A DNA stretch of 64,000 nucleotides. Source: Bacillus sp. FSL K6-3431. GTDB taxonomy: Bacteria; Bacillota; Bacilli; Bacillales; Bacillaceae_C. Where the stretch lies: contig NZ_JBBOCT010000001.1 of the NCBI RefSeq assembly GCF_038002605.1, positions 186,001-250,000 of the forward strand, in the 5' to 3' direction. Within the stretch, counting starts at the first letter, position 1, and the number at the start of each line of letters is the position of its first letter. A program made the position numbers and the translations under genes. Under the pieces are notes generated by a model. The model saw only the letters and a program-made list of their open reading frames with translations, did no database searches and was not told where the DNA came from. Below are positions 45,584-55,165 of this stretch, piece by piece.

Positions 45584-46666
45584 GTGCCGCGAATCATGTC
45601 AGTAGGGACTGGAATTCCGGAATTCTCCGTATCACAAGCAGAAACAATGGAATTCGCCAGGCAATTATTCTCCAAGTCAGTGAAAGATCTCGATCGCTTA
45701 TTAAAAGTTTTCCATAATGGGGAAATTGAGAAGCGTCATTTTGTCAAAGATATGGACTGGTATCAGCAAGCACACTCTTTTTCGGAGAAAAATGATGCAT
45801 TTATTGAAGCGGCTGTGAAGCTTAGTATTGAATCAATTAATGCGTGTTTGAAATCATCAACGCTTAAACAATCAGTGCCGTACGATGAAATTGATGCGAT
45901 TTTTATGATTTGCACAACGGGCCTAGCAACTCCTAGTCTTGAAGCTAGAATCATGAATCATCTACCATTTTCGGAGCATACGAAAAGAATTCCAATATGG
46001 GGTCTTGGTTGTGCTGGTGGTGCTTCGGGCCTAGCGCGTGCATCCGAATACTGCAGGGCATTTCCAAAATCTAAAGTACTTGTTGTTGCAGTAGAATTAT
46101 GTAGTCTCACTTTTCAAAAGGATGATTTTAGCAAGAGTAATTTGATAGGAACTTCCTTATTTGCAGATGGTGCAGCTGCCGTTTTACTTGGTGGAGAGGA
46201 TGTAGAGTATCATACATATACAAGTCGCCCATTACCGACTATTATCGATACACAGTCTACATTAATGACTGCATCACTTGATGTGATGGGCTGGGACATT
46301 AAAGATAATGGCTTGTATGTAGTATTTTCTAAGAGCATACCTGGATTAGTAGAAAACTGGTTTGAACCAAATGTCAGCAAGTTCTTAGCAAAAAATGATG
46401 TAACTTTTGCAGATTTAGAACATTTTATCGCACACCCAGGTGGAAAAAAAGTTATTTCGGCTTATGAAAAGTCGTTTGCGCTTTCACCAGAGAAGACTGC
46501 AATATCTCTACATATCTTGAGTCAGTTTGGAAATATGTCCTCACCAACCGTATTATTTGTATTGCAATTATTTATGGAAAAGGAAATTAAAAAAGGTGAG
46601 AGTGGTTTAGTTGCTGCCTTAGGTCCTGGTTTTAGTTCTGAATTATTACTCGTTAGGTGGGAATAA
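45584..46666 (+). CDS. bcsA: Type III polyketide synthase (alkylpyrone synthase BcsA/BpsA)
   Basis: A 360-residue chalcone-synthase-like enzyme. The catalytic triad is visible: Cys143 in WGLGCAGGASGL, His in FIAHPGGKK, Asn in FGNMSSPT, and the closing ALGPGFSSELLL loop. B. subtilis BpsA extends fatty acyl-CoA to alkylpyrones, some methylated by BpsB, encoded next to it; the same pair is seen here. GTG 45584 has AAGGAG 8 nt upstream and fits the known N-terminus; ATG 45566 precedes that SD. The stop overlaps the next start (TAATG). Confidence 0.95.
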   Translation: MPRIMSVGTGIPEFSVSQAETMEFARQLFSKSVKDLDRLLKVFHNGEIEKRHFVKDMDWYQQAHSFSEKNDAFIEAAVKLSIESINACLKSSTLKQSVPYDEIDAIFMICTTGLATPSLEARIMNHLPFSEHTKRIPIWGLGCAGGASGLARASEYCRAFPKSKVLVVAVELCSLTFQKDDFSKSNLIGTSLFADGAAAVLLGGEDVEYHTYTSRPLPTIIDTQSTLMTASLDVMGWDIKDNGLYVVFSKSIPGLVENWFEPNVSKFLAKNDVTFADLEHFIAHPGGKKVISAYEKSFALSPEKTAISLHILSQFGNMSSPTVLFVLQLFMEKEIKKGESGLVAALGPGFSSELLLVRWE

Positions 46667-47181
46667 TGTTAGTTTGGATTGTGTTTACATTTGTTGTGAT
46701 CCAACGGCTATTAGAGTTAATGCTCGCCAAAAGAAATGAACAATGGATGAAAAAAGAAGGGGCAGTAGAATATGGGCATAGTCATTATATGTATATGGTG
46801 CTCATGCATATAAGCTTCTTTGTCTCGCTAATCATCGAAGTGATCTTTACCAACAAATCTGCGAATCAATATTGGGCTATTTTACTAATTATATTTGTAG
46901 TAATCCAATTGGCTAGAGTATGGGTTATTTTGTCTTTAGGCAAGTATTGGAATACGAAAATAATTGTATTGCCAGGAAGTAATATTGTGAGTAAAGGCCC
47001 TTTCCAATTTATCAAACACCCAAATTACTTGATTGTTACGATCGAATTAATCATCCTGCCATTAATGTTCCAAGCATATTTTACAATGTTGGTCTTTTTT
47101 TTCTTAAACCAAATTATTTTAGCTATCAGAATACCAATTGAAGAGCAAGCACTTCAAGAAAATACAGATTACAAAAAATGA
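46666..47181 (+). CDS. bpsB: Isoprenylcysteine methyltransferase-like BpsB (YpbQ)
   Basis: A 171-residue membrane methyltransferase of the ICMT family with four or five helices. The C-terminal SAM-binding signature is GPFQFIKHPNYLIVTIE followed by an E-E pair in IPIEEQALQE. In B. subtilis the homologue methylates the alkylpyrones made by BcsA. ATG 46666 overlaps the bcsA stop by one base, so the two are translationally coupled. Confidence 0.93.
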   Translation: MLVWIVFTFVVIQRLLELMLAKRNEQWMKKEGAVEYGHSHYMYMVLMHISFFVSLIIEVIFTNKSANQYWAILLIIFVVIQLARVWVILSLGKYWNTKIIVLPGSNIVSKGPFQFIKHPNYLIVTIELIILPLMFQAYFTMLVFFFLNQIILAIRIPIEEQALQENTDYKK

Positions 47182-47190
47182 TTCTGAAAG

Positions 47191-47237
47191 ATCCATTTCC
47201 CTACATCGATTTAGATTTACAGGAAAATGGATTTTTC
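47191..47237 (+). terminator. Terminator after bpsB
   Basis: ATCCATTTCC pairs with GGAAAATGGAT (one bulged A) followed by TTTTTC; the loop is about 21 nt. Confidence 0.7.
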
Positions 47238-47322
47238 TTAATGAGATTTCAATTTGGTTCTTATAAAGTTTGATCATTTCTACTTATGTTGTTCCACCCA
47301 TAGCAGTTAAAGCAAGGTAAAT

Positions 47323-47913
47323 CTACCTTCCATTTGTCTGCCAATCTTTTTTGTGCAGAACATAATGATGATGTTCTTGGTTTTCAATTTCTATTTCTCT
47401 TACATAATTAAATCCACTCTTTATAATAACTTTATTTGAACTTTCATTACATCCTAATACAACCGTGTTTAGAATCTCAACGTTGGTATTTTTAAACAAA
47501 TACTGAATCAATCCCTTGACAGCTTTTGTTGTATAACCTCTATTTCTATGATATTTTGACATAGCATATGCAATCTCTCTGTTCGGTGGAGGTAACTCTT
47601 GCTTAATACCACTATTGCAGAATCCTATAAACTCACCCGTTTCCTTCAATATAATCCCGAGCTTTAAAGAGTTTTGCTTGTCAATATTGGGTACTGCTGA
47701 TAAGAATTCCTTGTTTGACGGTATCTCATAATTTGTTACCCAGTTTAATCGTTGTTCTTTTGTTGACCTCCAATCTGGCAAAAATTCATAAACTTCAGGT
47801 TGTGAAGTTAGTTCATAAATAGCATCAACATCCTCAACCCGAAATTCACGCAAAAATATCTCACCGCAGTCTATCATAAATAGATCGTCATTCAACTTAA
47901 ACTCAGCCCCCAT
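47323..47913 (-). CDS. GNAT family N-acetyltransferase, RimJ/RimL type
   Basis: A 196-residue acetyltransferase: IFLREFRVEDVDAIYELTSQ at the N-terminus, the acetyl-CoA loop KYHRNRGYTTKAVKGLI (motif A, R-x-x-G-x-T/A), and CNESSNKVIIKSGF near the C-terminus, all typical of RimJ/RimL-like GNATs. The substrate is unknown; similar enzymes modify ribosomal proteins or small amines. Transcribed against its neighbours between bpsB and the P450, it is an accessory insertion compared with the B. subtilis order. The SD on the minus strand is weak. Confidence 0.85.
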   Translation of the reverse strand: MGAEFKLNDDLFMIDCGEIFLREFRVEDVDAIYELTSQPEVYEFLPDWRSTKEQRLNWVTNYEIPSNKEFLSAVPNIDKQNSLKLGIILKETGEFIGFCNSGIKQELPPPNREIAYAMSKYHRNRGYTTKAVKGLIQYLFKNTNVEILNTVVLGCNESSNKVIIKSGFNYVREIEIENQEHHHYVLHKKDWQTNGR

Positions 47914-48033
47914 CCTATTACTACCTATATTCTATACTATTTTTGATCTTGTTTTAATTTAATAAACGTAAATAGGGAAGAATTAGAATAAATAAATTCT
48001 AAAATATACTCCAGAAAGAAGGAGATGAAACAA

Positions 48034-49305
48034 GTGTCAAATATAAATGAATCAAATGAAATGCCTTGTGAAGAAGGCTTGGATCATAGTCTAAGTCTTA
48101 TGAGAGAAGGGTATATGTATATACAGAATAGACGTAGTAGTTTTGCATCCGATATTTTCGAGACCCGTTTGCTCGGGCAAAAGGCAATATGTATGGGTGG
48201 AAAGGAAGCTGCTAAAATATTTTATGATAATGAGAAATTCATGAGGAATGGTGTAGCACCGAAAAGGGTTGTGGAAACATTGTTTGGTGCAAAAGGCGTC
48301 CAGACATTGGATGATCAGGATCACAAACATCGCAAGGAAATGTTCATGTCGCTGATGTCGCCCGAACAGCTAAAAAGACTGACTGACATCACGAAACAAC
48401 AGTGGGAAATTGCGATCGAAGAATGGAAACAGATGGATGAAGTTATACTATACGAAGAAGCGAAGCAAATCTTGTGCAGTATTGCGTGTCAGTGGGCTGG
48501 TGTACCATTACGAGAGGGTGAATTAAAGCAAAAAACAAAAGAACTTAGCGCAATGTTCGAAGCGCCTGCCGCAATCGGTCCAGAACACTGGCAGGGTAGA
48601 CATGGTCGAAATAAAGTAGAAAAATGGATTGGTGCGCTTATTGATCAGGTAAGGGATGGGAAAGTGAATCCAGCTGGGGGAACAGCGTTACATACAATTG
48701 CATGGCACCGAGATATAAATGGAAATCTTTTAGATACGAAGATCGCTACTGTGGAAGTGATAAATATTTTAAGGCCAATAGTCGCAATTGCTATTTACAT
48801 CAATTTTACTGCATTGGCAGTGCATCACTACCCGAAAGAAAGAGAAAAATTGTCTATGTCAGATGATGGAAAGTATGCACAGATGTTTGTGCAGGAAGTT
48901 CGGCGCTTCTATCCTTTTTTTCCGTTTGCAGCGGCAAAGGTGAAAAAGGATTTCACATGGAATGGTTACATATTTAAAAAAGGAACACTAACACTGCTTG
49001 ATCTTTATGGTACGAATCATGACCCAGAACTTTGGGACAATCCTAATGTGTTCCACCCGGAAAGATTTGCTGACTGGGAAGGAAGCCCATTTGACTTCAT
49101 TCCACAAGGCGGTGGCGATTACTTTATGGGGCATCGATGTGCCGGTGAATGGGTTACGATTGAAGTGATGAAAGTGAGTCTAGATTATCTAGCTAATCAG
49201 ATCTATTATGATATTCCCAACCAAGATTTAAGTTTCAGTATGGTTAATATTCCAAGTATTCCCAAAAGCAAAATAGTAATCAAAAATGTTAAGAAGATAT
49301 TCTAA
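48034..49305 (+). CDS. CYP152-type fatty acid hydroxylase P450 (peroxygenase)
   Basis: A 423-residue cytochrome P450 strongly resembling B. subtilis CYP152A1 (YbdT) over the full length. The Arg-Pro pair that binds the fatty-acid carboxylate is Arg247-Pro248 in NILRPIVAI, replacing the usual acid-alcohol pair. The heme cysteine is Cys369 in MGHRCAGE, where relatives have CPGE. Such enzymes use hydrogen peroxide to hydroxylate or decarboxylate fatty acids and need no reductase, and none is nearby. GTG 48034 follows AAGGAG by 9 nt; ATG 48025 is too close to it. Confidence 0.95.
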   Translation: MSNINESNEMPCEEGLDHSLSLMREGYMYIQNRRSSFASDIFETRLLGQKAICMGGKEAAKIFYDNEKFMRNGVAPKRVVETLFGAKGVQTLDDQDHKHRKEMFMSLMSPEQLKRLTDITKQQWEIAIEEWKQMDEVILYEEAKQILCSIACQWAGVPLREGELKQKTKELSAMFEAPAAIGPEHWQGRHGRNKVEKWIGALIDQVRDGKVNPAGGTALHTIAWHRDINGNLLDTKIATVEVINILRPIVAIAIYINFTALAVHHYPKEREKLSMSDDGKYAQMFVQEVRRFYPFFPFAAAKVKKDFTWNGYIFKKGTLTLLDLYGTNHDPELWDNPNVFHPERFADWEGSPFDFIPQGGGDYFMGHRCAGEWVTIEVMKVSLDYLANQIYYDIPNQDLSFSMVNIPSIPKSKIVIKNVKKIF

Positions 49306-49507
49306 GAACGTCTGTATAAAGTTCATTAGGTATTAACCACATATAGAAAAAGATAATCTGAATTTCATTTTACTTTACTCATGAAGAATGTTGTCAACAG
49401 GCAATATTCTTTTTTGTCTTGAAGGAACTCGTATTAATCTATATGAAAATAGCGAAAACTTAGGTAAAATAGAAGGAAATGAACATGATGAGGGGTTTGT
49501 TAGCAAC

Positions 49508-52500
49508 ATGGTTAACATATTAGAAGAGATCACCAAGGATAGCCAACTTCAAAAAACACTTACTTTATTGGAAAGATTCCAGCAAAATGGGGACGATATC
49601 CGCGTTGAGAAAGCAAAAAACTTATTAAAAAAAATGCATGAAAAAGAATTCATTACTGCTTTTAGTGGGCATTTTTCAGCGGGGAAATCGACGATGATTA
49701 ATGCTTTAATTGGCGATCAAGTTTTACCTTCAAGTCCGATACCGACAAGTGCAAACTTGGTGAAGGTATTAAAATCCGCCGAAGATTATGCAAAAGTGTA
49801 CTCGCATTCTCAAAAAACATTATTATTCCAGGCACCTTATGATTTTGCAACCGTAAAAGAGTACTGCAAAAATGGGGATGTAACGAATATAGAAATAGGA
49901 AAAAAGGATTCACTTCTCCCAAAAGGAGTAACTATTATGGACACACCGGGAGTGGATTCAACAGATGATGCACATCGCATAACTACTGAATCAGCACTTC
50001 ACTTAGCTGATATTGTTTTTTATGTGATGGATTATAATCATGTACAATCAGAACTTAATTTTATGTACACGAAAAATTTACTTAAACATGGAGTCAAATT
50101 ATATTTGATCATTAATCAAATTGATAAGCATAATGAGCAAGAGCTATCATTCACTTCTTTTAAAAAATCTGTCCATGATTCGTTTGCTAGTTGGCATGTA
50201 GAACCAGCCGGGATATATTTTACGACATTAAAAAAGCTAAAACATCCAGACAATGAATTTACGACGATAAAAGCATTGATTGATCATGCTTTTTCCCATC
50301 ATAATGACTTGATGCAGGGGACAATAGATGCGGCTTTTAATCGTTTAGTTGCTGAACATGAAGCTTGGCTACAAGATGAAATGGACATAGCTGCGCAACC
50401 ATATGAACAAGTAATTACAGAATACTCCGACGAAGAACTTCAAACATTATTTACGGAAGAGACCGAATTAACTACTGAAAAAGAAAAAATCTTGAAAACT
50501 GCAACAAACTGGGAAAGAGCGTTTGAAAAGGAACGTGAAGTGATTCTGAAAAATGCTTATTTAATGCCATATGAAACGAGAGAGCTTGCAGAACAATACT
50601 TAATTTCAGCGCAATCAGATTTTAAAATGGGATTTTTATTCAGTAAAAAGAAAACGGAAGACGAAAGATCAGAAAGACTTCAATCATTCTATATAAGTGT
50701 AAAAAAACAGGTTGAATCGCAAATAAATTGGCATCTGAAACAGTTAGCAGTGAAAAAGCTGGAAGAAACGGAGCTTTTTGAAGAGAAACTGCAAGCAGCA
50801 GCACAACAAATGGAAATTACATTCGAAGCAAGTTTTTTAACTAATGCAGTACATAGGGGGGCCGGTATAAACGGTGAATATTTGCTCCATTATTGTGAGG
50901 AAATAGCCAGTCGCCTTAGGAATATAGCAATGAAGACCTCTGATCAATTTAAAATAGCTGTTGCAGAAGTATTACAAACTCGTATGGATAAAAAGCTAAT
51001 AATGGTTAATAAGCATTTATCGAAGATAGAGAAAGGGACGTCTGCTTTAAGATCATTAATCGAGTTGGAAAAAAAATGCGATCGAAAGAAGGGCTTGCTT
51101 TTTATTCCATCAGGGAAGGAAGAAGCACAATTATTATCATTGGCCAGAAAATGGGAGAAAGAATTATTAGATGTAACCATTTATGATGATAATGCTGTAA
51201 ACAAACCTGAGATGATTCCGGCTGTTACTGAATCAAAAAAGGAATATAATACAAACTTAGATACATCTATCGATATGAAAAAAATGATTGAAAAACTAGA
51301 TCGCGCTGTTACTTCACTATCAGGAATTAAAGGCTTTAACAGAATGACAGAGCAATTATCTGAAAAACGCACGAGGCTTAAGCACCAAAACTTTACGATT
51401 TCCCTTTTTGGGGCTTTTAGTGCAGGAAAGTCTTCATTTGCTAATGCACTACTAGGTGAAAGTGTTCTCCCAGTATCACCAAATCCTACGACAGCAGCAA
51501 TTAATCGAATTTGTCCACCGACGAAAGAGAACTTACATGGTACAGCAATTGTGCGATTAAAAGAAGCGGACCAACTATTAGCAGATATTAACGAGTCATT
51601 ATTGCTGTTCGATTACGCAAGCAATACATTAGAAGAAGCCTTTACAATTGTCCCAAAAGTTCTTTCCAATCATCAGGGTGAAGGAAAAGAAAAGATTCAT
51701 TTATCGTTTTTGACTGCTTTTATCCAAGGGTTTGATTTATATCGAGAAAAACTTGGTACTGCCATAAAAACAAACTTAGAAGGGTTTCAAAGTTTTGTAG
51801 CGAATGAAACCCAATCATGCTTTGTCGAAGCAATTGACTTGTTTTATGATTGTTCTTTTACAAAGAAAGGGATCACATTAGTAGATACACCTGGTGCAGA
51901 TTCGATTAATGCTAGACATACTGGAGTTGCATTTGAATATATAAAGGACTCTGACGCGATTTTATTTGTAACGTATTATAATCACGCTTTTTCAAAAGCA
52001 GATCGAGAGTTTTTGATTCAACTTGGACGCGTAAAAGATGCTTTCGAACTTGATAAAATGTTTTTTATTGTAAATGCCATTGATTTAGCTAGCTCTGAAG
52101 AAGAAGTATCAGAAGTGCTAACGTACGTAAAAAGGGAGCTTACTAAAAATGGCATCCGTTTTCCAAAAATTTATGGGATATCAAGCAAATTAGCTTTAAT
52201 CGCTGGGGAAAGGAAAGCCTCTAACCTAAAAGCATTCATATCTGACTTTAACCACTTTCTAGATAAGGAATTAACTGCAATGGCAATTAATTCAGCTGAT
52301 AAGGAATACCAAAGGGTTTTGGTTATGCTTGAACAGCTAATCCAATCTGCAAATGAAGATGAAAGTATAAAAACACAAAGAAAAGAAGCTTTAATATCTA
52401 CAAGAGAAAAAATAGATACATTGCTTTTAGAAAATAAAGCTAATATATTGAGCGATCGACTTAAACAAGAGACAAAGGAACTTTTATTCTATGTTAAACA

Positions 52501-53116
52501 AAGGGTGTTTTTCCGATTCCCGGACTTTTTTAAAGAAGCTTTCAACCCAGCAGTGTTGCAAGGAAATAGTCGAGAGCTATTGAAAAAACCATTAGAGGAA
52601 TTATTGGCAACAATGGGCTATGACTTTGCTCAAGAGATGAGAGCAACATCTTTACGATTGGAACAATTTACGAAAAAACTTCTTCAAGGTCGATTTGGAG
52701 AGATAGAAAAAGAATTACAAGCGTTACAATCGGAAATCATGCTTTCACAGTTAGAGATTTCTAAAGGTGTTTCGCCGGACTTTTCGGCAGCTTTTGTCGA
52801 AGTGGAGCGGAAGCCACTAGAAATTGTTTTTAAGTATTTTAAAAATCCAAAAGGATTCTTTGAAAATAATGAAAAAAAACGGATGGAAGAAGCTTTACGG
52901 GATTTATTAGCTCCATTAGCAGATGGATATATCGCAGGTGAACATGCTAAGTTAAACGCTCATTATGAGGTAGTGTTGAATGCTGAGTTTTCAAAGATGA
53001 AAGATCGTGTTATTGCAGATGTGAATGAGCAATATGATGCGTGGATTGATGCATTGTCAGATAGCAATCAACTACCAGACTGGATTAAAACCCATTCCGT
53101 ATTGCTGAACCATTAA
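49508..53116 (+). CDS. dynA: Double dynamin-like GTPase DynA (YpbR)
   Basis: About 1,200 residues with two dynamin units. Each has a Walker A loop (SGHFSAGKST and FGAFSAGKSS) and a G3 aspartate (MDTPGVDSTDDA and VDTPGADSINA), each followed by long helical stalk regions and short hydrophobic paddles. B. subtilis DynA tethers and fuses membranes and protects against phage and membrane damage. The start is uncertain: ATG 49508 aligns with the known N-terminus but has a poor SD, and the frame opens from ATG 49388. The place after bcsA-bpsB matches B. subtilis, apart from the inserted genes. Confidence 0.95.
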   Translation: MVNILEEITKDSQLQKTLTLLERFQQNGDDIRVEKAKNLLKKMHEKEFITAFSGHFSAGKSTMINALIGDQVLPSSPIPTSANLVKVLKSAEDYAKVYSHSQKTLLFQAPYDFATVKEYCKNGDVTNIEIGKKDSLLPKGVTIMDTPGVDSTDDAHRITTESALHLADIVFYVMDYNHVQSELNFMYTKNLLKHGVKLYLIINQIDKHNEQELSFTSFKKSVHDSFASWHVEPAGIYFTTLKKLKHPDNEFTTIKALIDHAFSHHNDLMQGTIDAAFNRLVAEHEAWLQDEMDIAAQPYEQVITEYSDEELQTLFTEETELTTEKEKILKTATNWERAFEKEREVILKNAYLMPYETRELAEQYLISAQSDFKMGFLFSKKKTEDERSERLQSFYISVKKQVESQINWHLKQLAVKKLEETELFEEKLQAAAQQMEITFEASFLTNAVHRGAGINGEYLLHYCEEIASRLRNIAMKTSDQFKIAVAEVLQTRMDKKLIMVNKHLSKIEKGTSALRSLIELEKKCDRKKGLLFIPSGKEEAQLLSLARKWEKELLDVTIYDDNAVNKPEMIPAVTESKKEYNTNLDTSIDMKKMIEKLDRAVTSLSGIKGFNRMTEQLSEKRTRLKHQNFTISLFGAFSAGKSSFANALLGESVLPVSPNPTTAAINRICPPTKENLHGTAIVRLKEADQLLADINESLLLFDYASNTLEEAFTIVPKVLSNHQGEGKEKIHLSFLTAFIQGFDLYREKLGTAIKTNLEGFQSFVANETQSCFVEAIDLFYDCSFTKKGITLVDTPGADSINARHTGVAFEYIKDSDAILFVTYYNHAFSKADREFLIQLGRVKDAFELDKMFFIVNAIDLASSEEEVSEVLTYVKRELTKNGIRFPKIYGISSKLALIAGERKASNLKAFISDFNHFLDKELTAMAINSADKEYQRVLVMLEQLIQSANEDESIKTQRKEALISTREKIDTLLLENKANILSDRLKQETKELLFYVKQRVFFRFPDFFKEAFNPAVLQGNSRELLKKPLEELLATMGYDFAQEMRATSLRLEQFTKKLLQGRFGEIEKELQALQSEIMLSQLEISKGVSPDFSAAFVEVERKPLEIVFKYFKNPKGFFENNEKKRMEEALRDLLAPLADGYIAGEHAKLNAHYEVVLNAEFSKMKDRVIADVNEQYDAWIDALSDSNQLPDWIKTHSVLLNH

Positions 53117-53156
53117 TATGGATGTTCGAAAAAAATTCGCTAAAGGGGTGGCATCT

Positions 53157-54002
53157 ATGAAGATTATTAAATCTGCTACATGGTTGAAAGAGCGTTTAAA
53201 TCAGACGAATGTGAGAGTGGTCGATTGTAGATATTCGCTTGGAGATTGTTCATATGGGGAAGAGGCATTTAAAAAAGGCCATATTCCAGGGGCAGTTTAT
53301 TTTGATTTAAAAAAAGATTTATCAGGACCAGTCCAGGAGCATGGAGGAAGACATCCTTTACCAGACTTGAGTGTATTTAAGCATAAAATAGAATTAGCGG
53401 GTGTGGATAATCATACGATTGTGATCGCGTATGATGATGGTGAGGGCTCATTCGCTTCTCGGTTCTGGTGGTTACTGACATATATCGGACATGAACATGT
53501 GTATGTATTGGATGGGGGATTAAAGAAATGGCAGGATGCAGGTTATCCCGTAACCGCTCATACAAGGGAATACGAAAAGAAGGTGTTTTCTATTTCCGAG
53601 AATAAGGATATGCTTGCCACATATGCTGAAGTTAAACAAAGAAGTGCAGACAGACAAGCGATATTAATAGATTCAAGGGCGAAAAAGCGCTATCTAGATC
53701 TTGAAGAACCATTAGATAAAAAGCCAGGACATATTCCTAGTGCAATCAATAAAGAGTGGACAGATGGTTTTGAGGGTGGAAGATGGAAAAGCAAGCAAGA
53801 TCAAATGGAAAGATTTACTGATTTAGACCATTCAGATAATATCATTGTTTATTGTGGATCTGGGGTTACTGCTACACCAAATATTCTTGCTTTAATGGGT
53901 GCAGGATTTCGTCATGTAAAATTGTATGCTGGTAGCTATTCTGATTGGGTTTCTTATGATGATAATCCAATCATTGGAATAGACGAAAACAAAGAGCCTT
54001 AA
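53157..54002 (+). CDS. Two-domain rhodanese (thiosulfate/3-mercaptopyruvate sulfurtransferase)
   Basis: A 281-residue sulfurtransferase with two rhodanese domains. The N-terminal domain (~1-130) is structural, with GHIPGAVYFDLKKDLSG. The C-terminal one carries Cys233 in VYCGSGVTA, the CGSGVTA form usually seen in mercaptopyruvate-type enzymes. ATG 53157 follows AAAGGGGTGG; the frame upstream to 53118 is not needed. It lies 40 bp after dynA. The donor and acceptor are unproven. Confidence 0.93.
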   Translation: MKIIKSATWLKERLNQTNVRVVDCRYSLGDCSYGEEAFKKGHIPGAVYFDLKKDLSGPVQEHGGRHPLPDLSVFKHKIELAGVDNHTIVIAYDDGEGSFASRFWWLLTYIGHEHVYVLDGGLKKWQDAGYPVTAHTREYEKKVFSISENKDMLATYAEVKQRSADRQAILIDSRAKKRYLDLEEPLDKKPGHIPSAINKEWTDGFEGGRWKSKQDQMERFTDLDHSDNIIVYCGSGVTATPNILALMGAGFRHVKLYAGSYSDWVSYDDNPIIGIDENKEP

Positions 54003-54110
54003 TTTCCAGGGTACTGAAAAACTTCGACTTTTCAAAAAAAATAGCAGGATTAGGAAAAAAAGGGCGAAAAAAATGCCCGGTTCTTTTATAGTTAAGAATA
54101 TGAGTGTGTG
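54003..54110. other. Spacer after the rhodanese gene
   Basis: AT-rich with a short GGGC/GCCC hairpin at 54062-54078 and TTTT near 54083, a weak terminator candidate. Start of an almost gene-free 1.5 kb scar reaching ypcP. Confidence 0.35.
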
Positions 54111-54240
54111 TTGATTTCGTTCCAGGTACTCGCTTTCCGCGGGCGGATCGGGAGCCTCCTCGGAGTGCTGCGCACCCTGCGGGGTCTCCCGTTACCCGTT
54201 TTTCCCGCAGGAGTCAGTACCTTTCACTTTAATCAAATCA
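54111..54240 (+). repeat. GC-rich palindromic repeat, copy A
   Basis: Bounded by TTGATTTCG and AATCAAATCAA. Nested arms GGTACT (54125-54130) and AGTACC (54216-54221), then CGCTTTCCGCGGGCG, GGGAGCCTCCTCGG, GCGGGGTCTCCCG and CCCGCAGGAGTC. I recognise this wording as a repeat dispersed in many Bacillaceae genomes. It is far more GC-rich than the surroundings and has no gene. Confidence 0.75.
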
Positions 54241-54656
54241 ATTGGAATTTGGCTGAGGTATAAACAAATCTTTTCATTTAACAATGTTAAACAAGGATGT
54301 TGTCTTGCTTTTTAGTACTCCAATTAGCCTTGCAAAAAAGAAGACTCAAGATTATAAAAGTGATTTTTGAATCGTCTTTTTAATCGATATAGTTTATATT
54401 TTACCGATATTTTAATCAATTAGTTTCAATAATCGATCACTTTAATGATCTTTCGACGCAATATTCCATTTAATCCTCCATGACATCCGTTGTGTTTTGA
54501 CGGGAATCTTAACTTATATGGACTAAAAATCATTGATTGTTGAATTTTGTACATAGTACCCGCCCGCTTGAAATTGATACTATAATTATTCAGCAAAAAG
54601 GTATAATTCCCTTTAAATTTAGGGTATTATACCTATTTACGTAGGCTCTATTGATT
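54241..54656. other. Gene-free AT-rich stretch with a 13-bp inverted repeat
   Basis: No gene is seen. At 54600-54633 GGTATAATTCCCT and AGGGTATTATACC pair with one mismatch around ttaaattt. It could be a terminator-like hairpin or the end of a lost mobile element. Confidence 0.4.
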
Positions 54657-54838
54657 TTTAGCACATTCCGTTGATAGCGGAAGGCGGCGACTCCTGTGGG
54701 AAAAGCGCGTCTACGTGAGATCCGCGGAAGCTTTACGGAACGAAGCCTAGAGTCGCCACATCGTGTGGCAACGGCTTCGTGACCAACATCCTGTTGGCCT
54801 GAGGAAGCTCACGAACCGCCCGCGGAAACATACTAACA
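54657..54838 (-). repeat. GC-rich palindromic repeat, copy B (inverted), with extra hairpins
   Basis: The wording GGAAGGCGGCGACTCCTGTGGGA then GAGGAAGCTCACG and CGCCCGCGGAAA is copy A on the other strand. An additional insert holds two perfect six-bp hairpins, GCCACA-TCG-TGTGGC (54755-54769) and CCAACA-TCC-TGTTGG (54783-54797). Confidence 0.7.
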
Positions 54839-54884
54839 TTAGTAGCACAAACCAAGACCATGGTTGTGCTACTATTTTTTATAG

Positions 54885-55165
54885 TAGAAGTCGGTGATGC
54901 CCATGAATTGGCCAAATCACATTTTAAATACGTGCGGCATGAGACTTATGTACAAGATGACTATTTTGAACAGATGCGGGCCTTAGGGCGCTACTATGAG
55001 GATATAGAAAAAGAGATCAGACATCACCACAATCGCTTATACTCCTTCCTGCAGTTAAGTTTTCCGCTACTATATGCAGATCTCCCAGAATGTATAAAGC
55101 ACTTGCTGCGTTTACATGATTGGAAACAAAACTTACCGTGGGAAATAGAAAACCAAATTGATTGG
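54885..55165 (+). pseudogene. Decayed IS110-family transposase fragment
   Basis: The translated frame VGDAHELAKSHFKYVRHETY, then YFEQMRALGRYYEDIEKEIR, NRLYSFLQLSFPLL, fits the middle of an IS110-family DEDD transposase after the catalytic region, where GDAH is part of the active-site neighbourhood. Both ends are missing: only about 94 codons remain, no start or SD is visible, and the frame runs into a GC-rich repeat. It sits exactly between repeat copies B and C. It cannot be functional. Confidence 0.7.

Noticed and set aside
49388..54002. Phage-defence island around DynA
   Set aside because: DynA alone is part of the conserved Bacillus core here; no restriction, toxin-antitoxin, retron or other defence genes are nearby.
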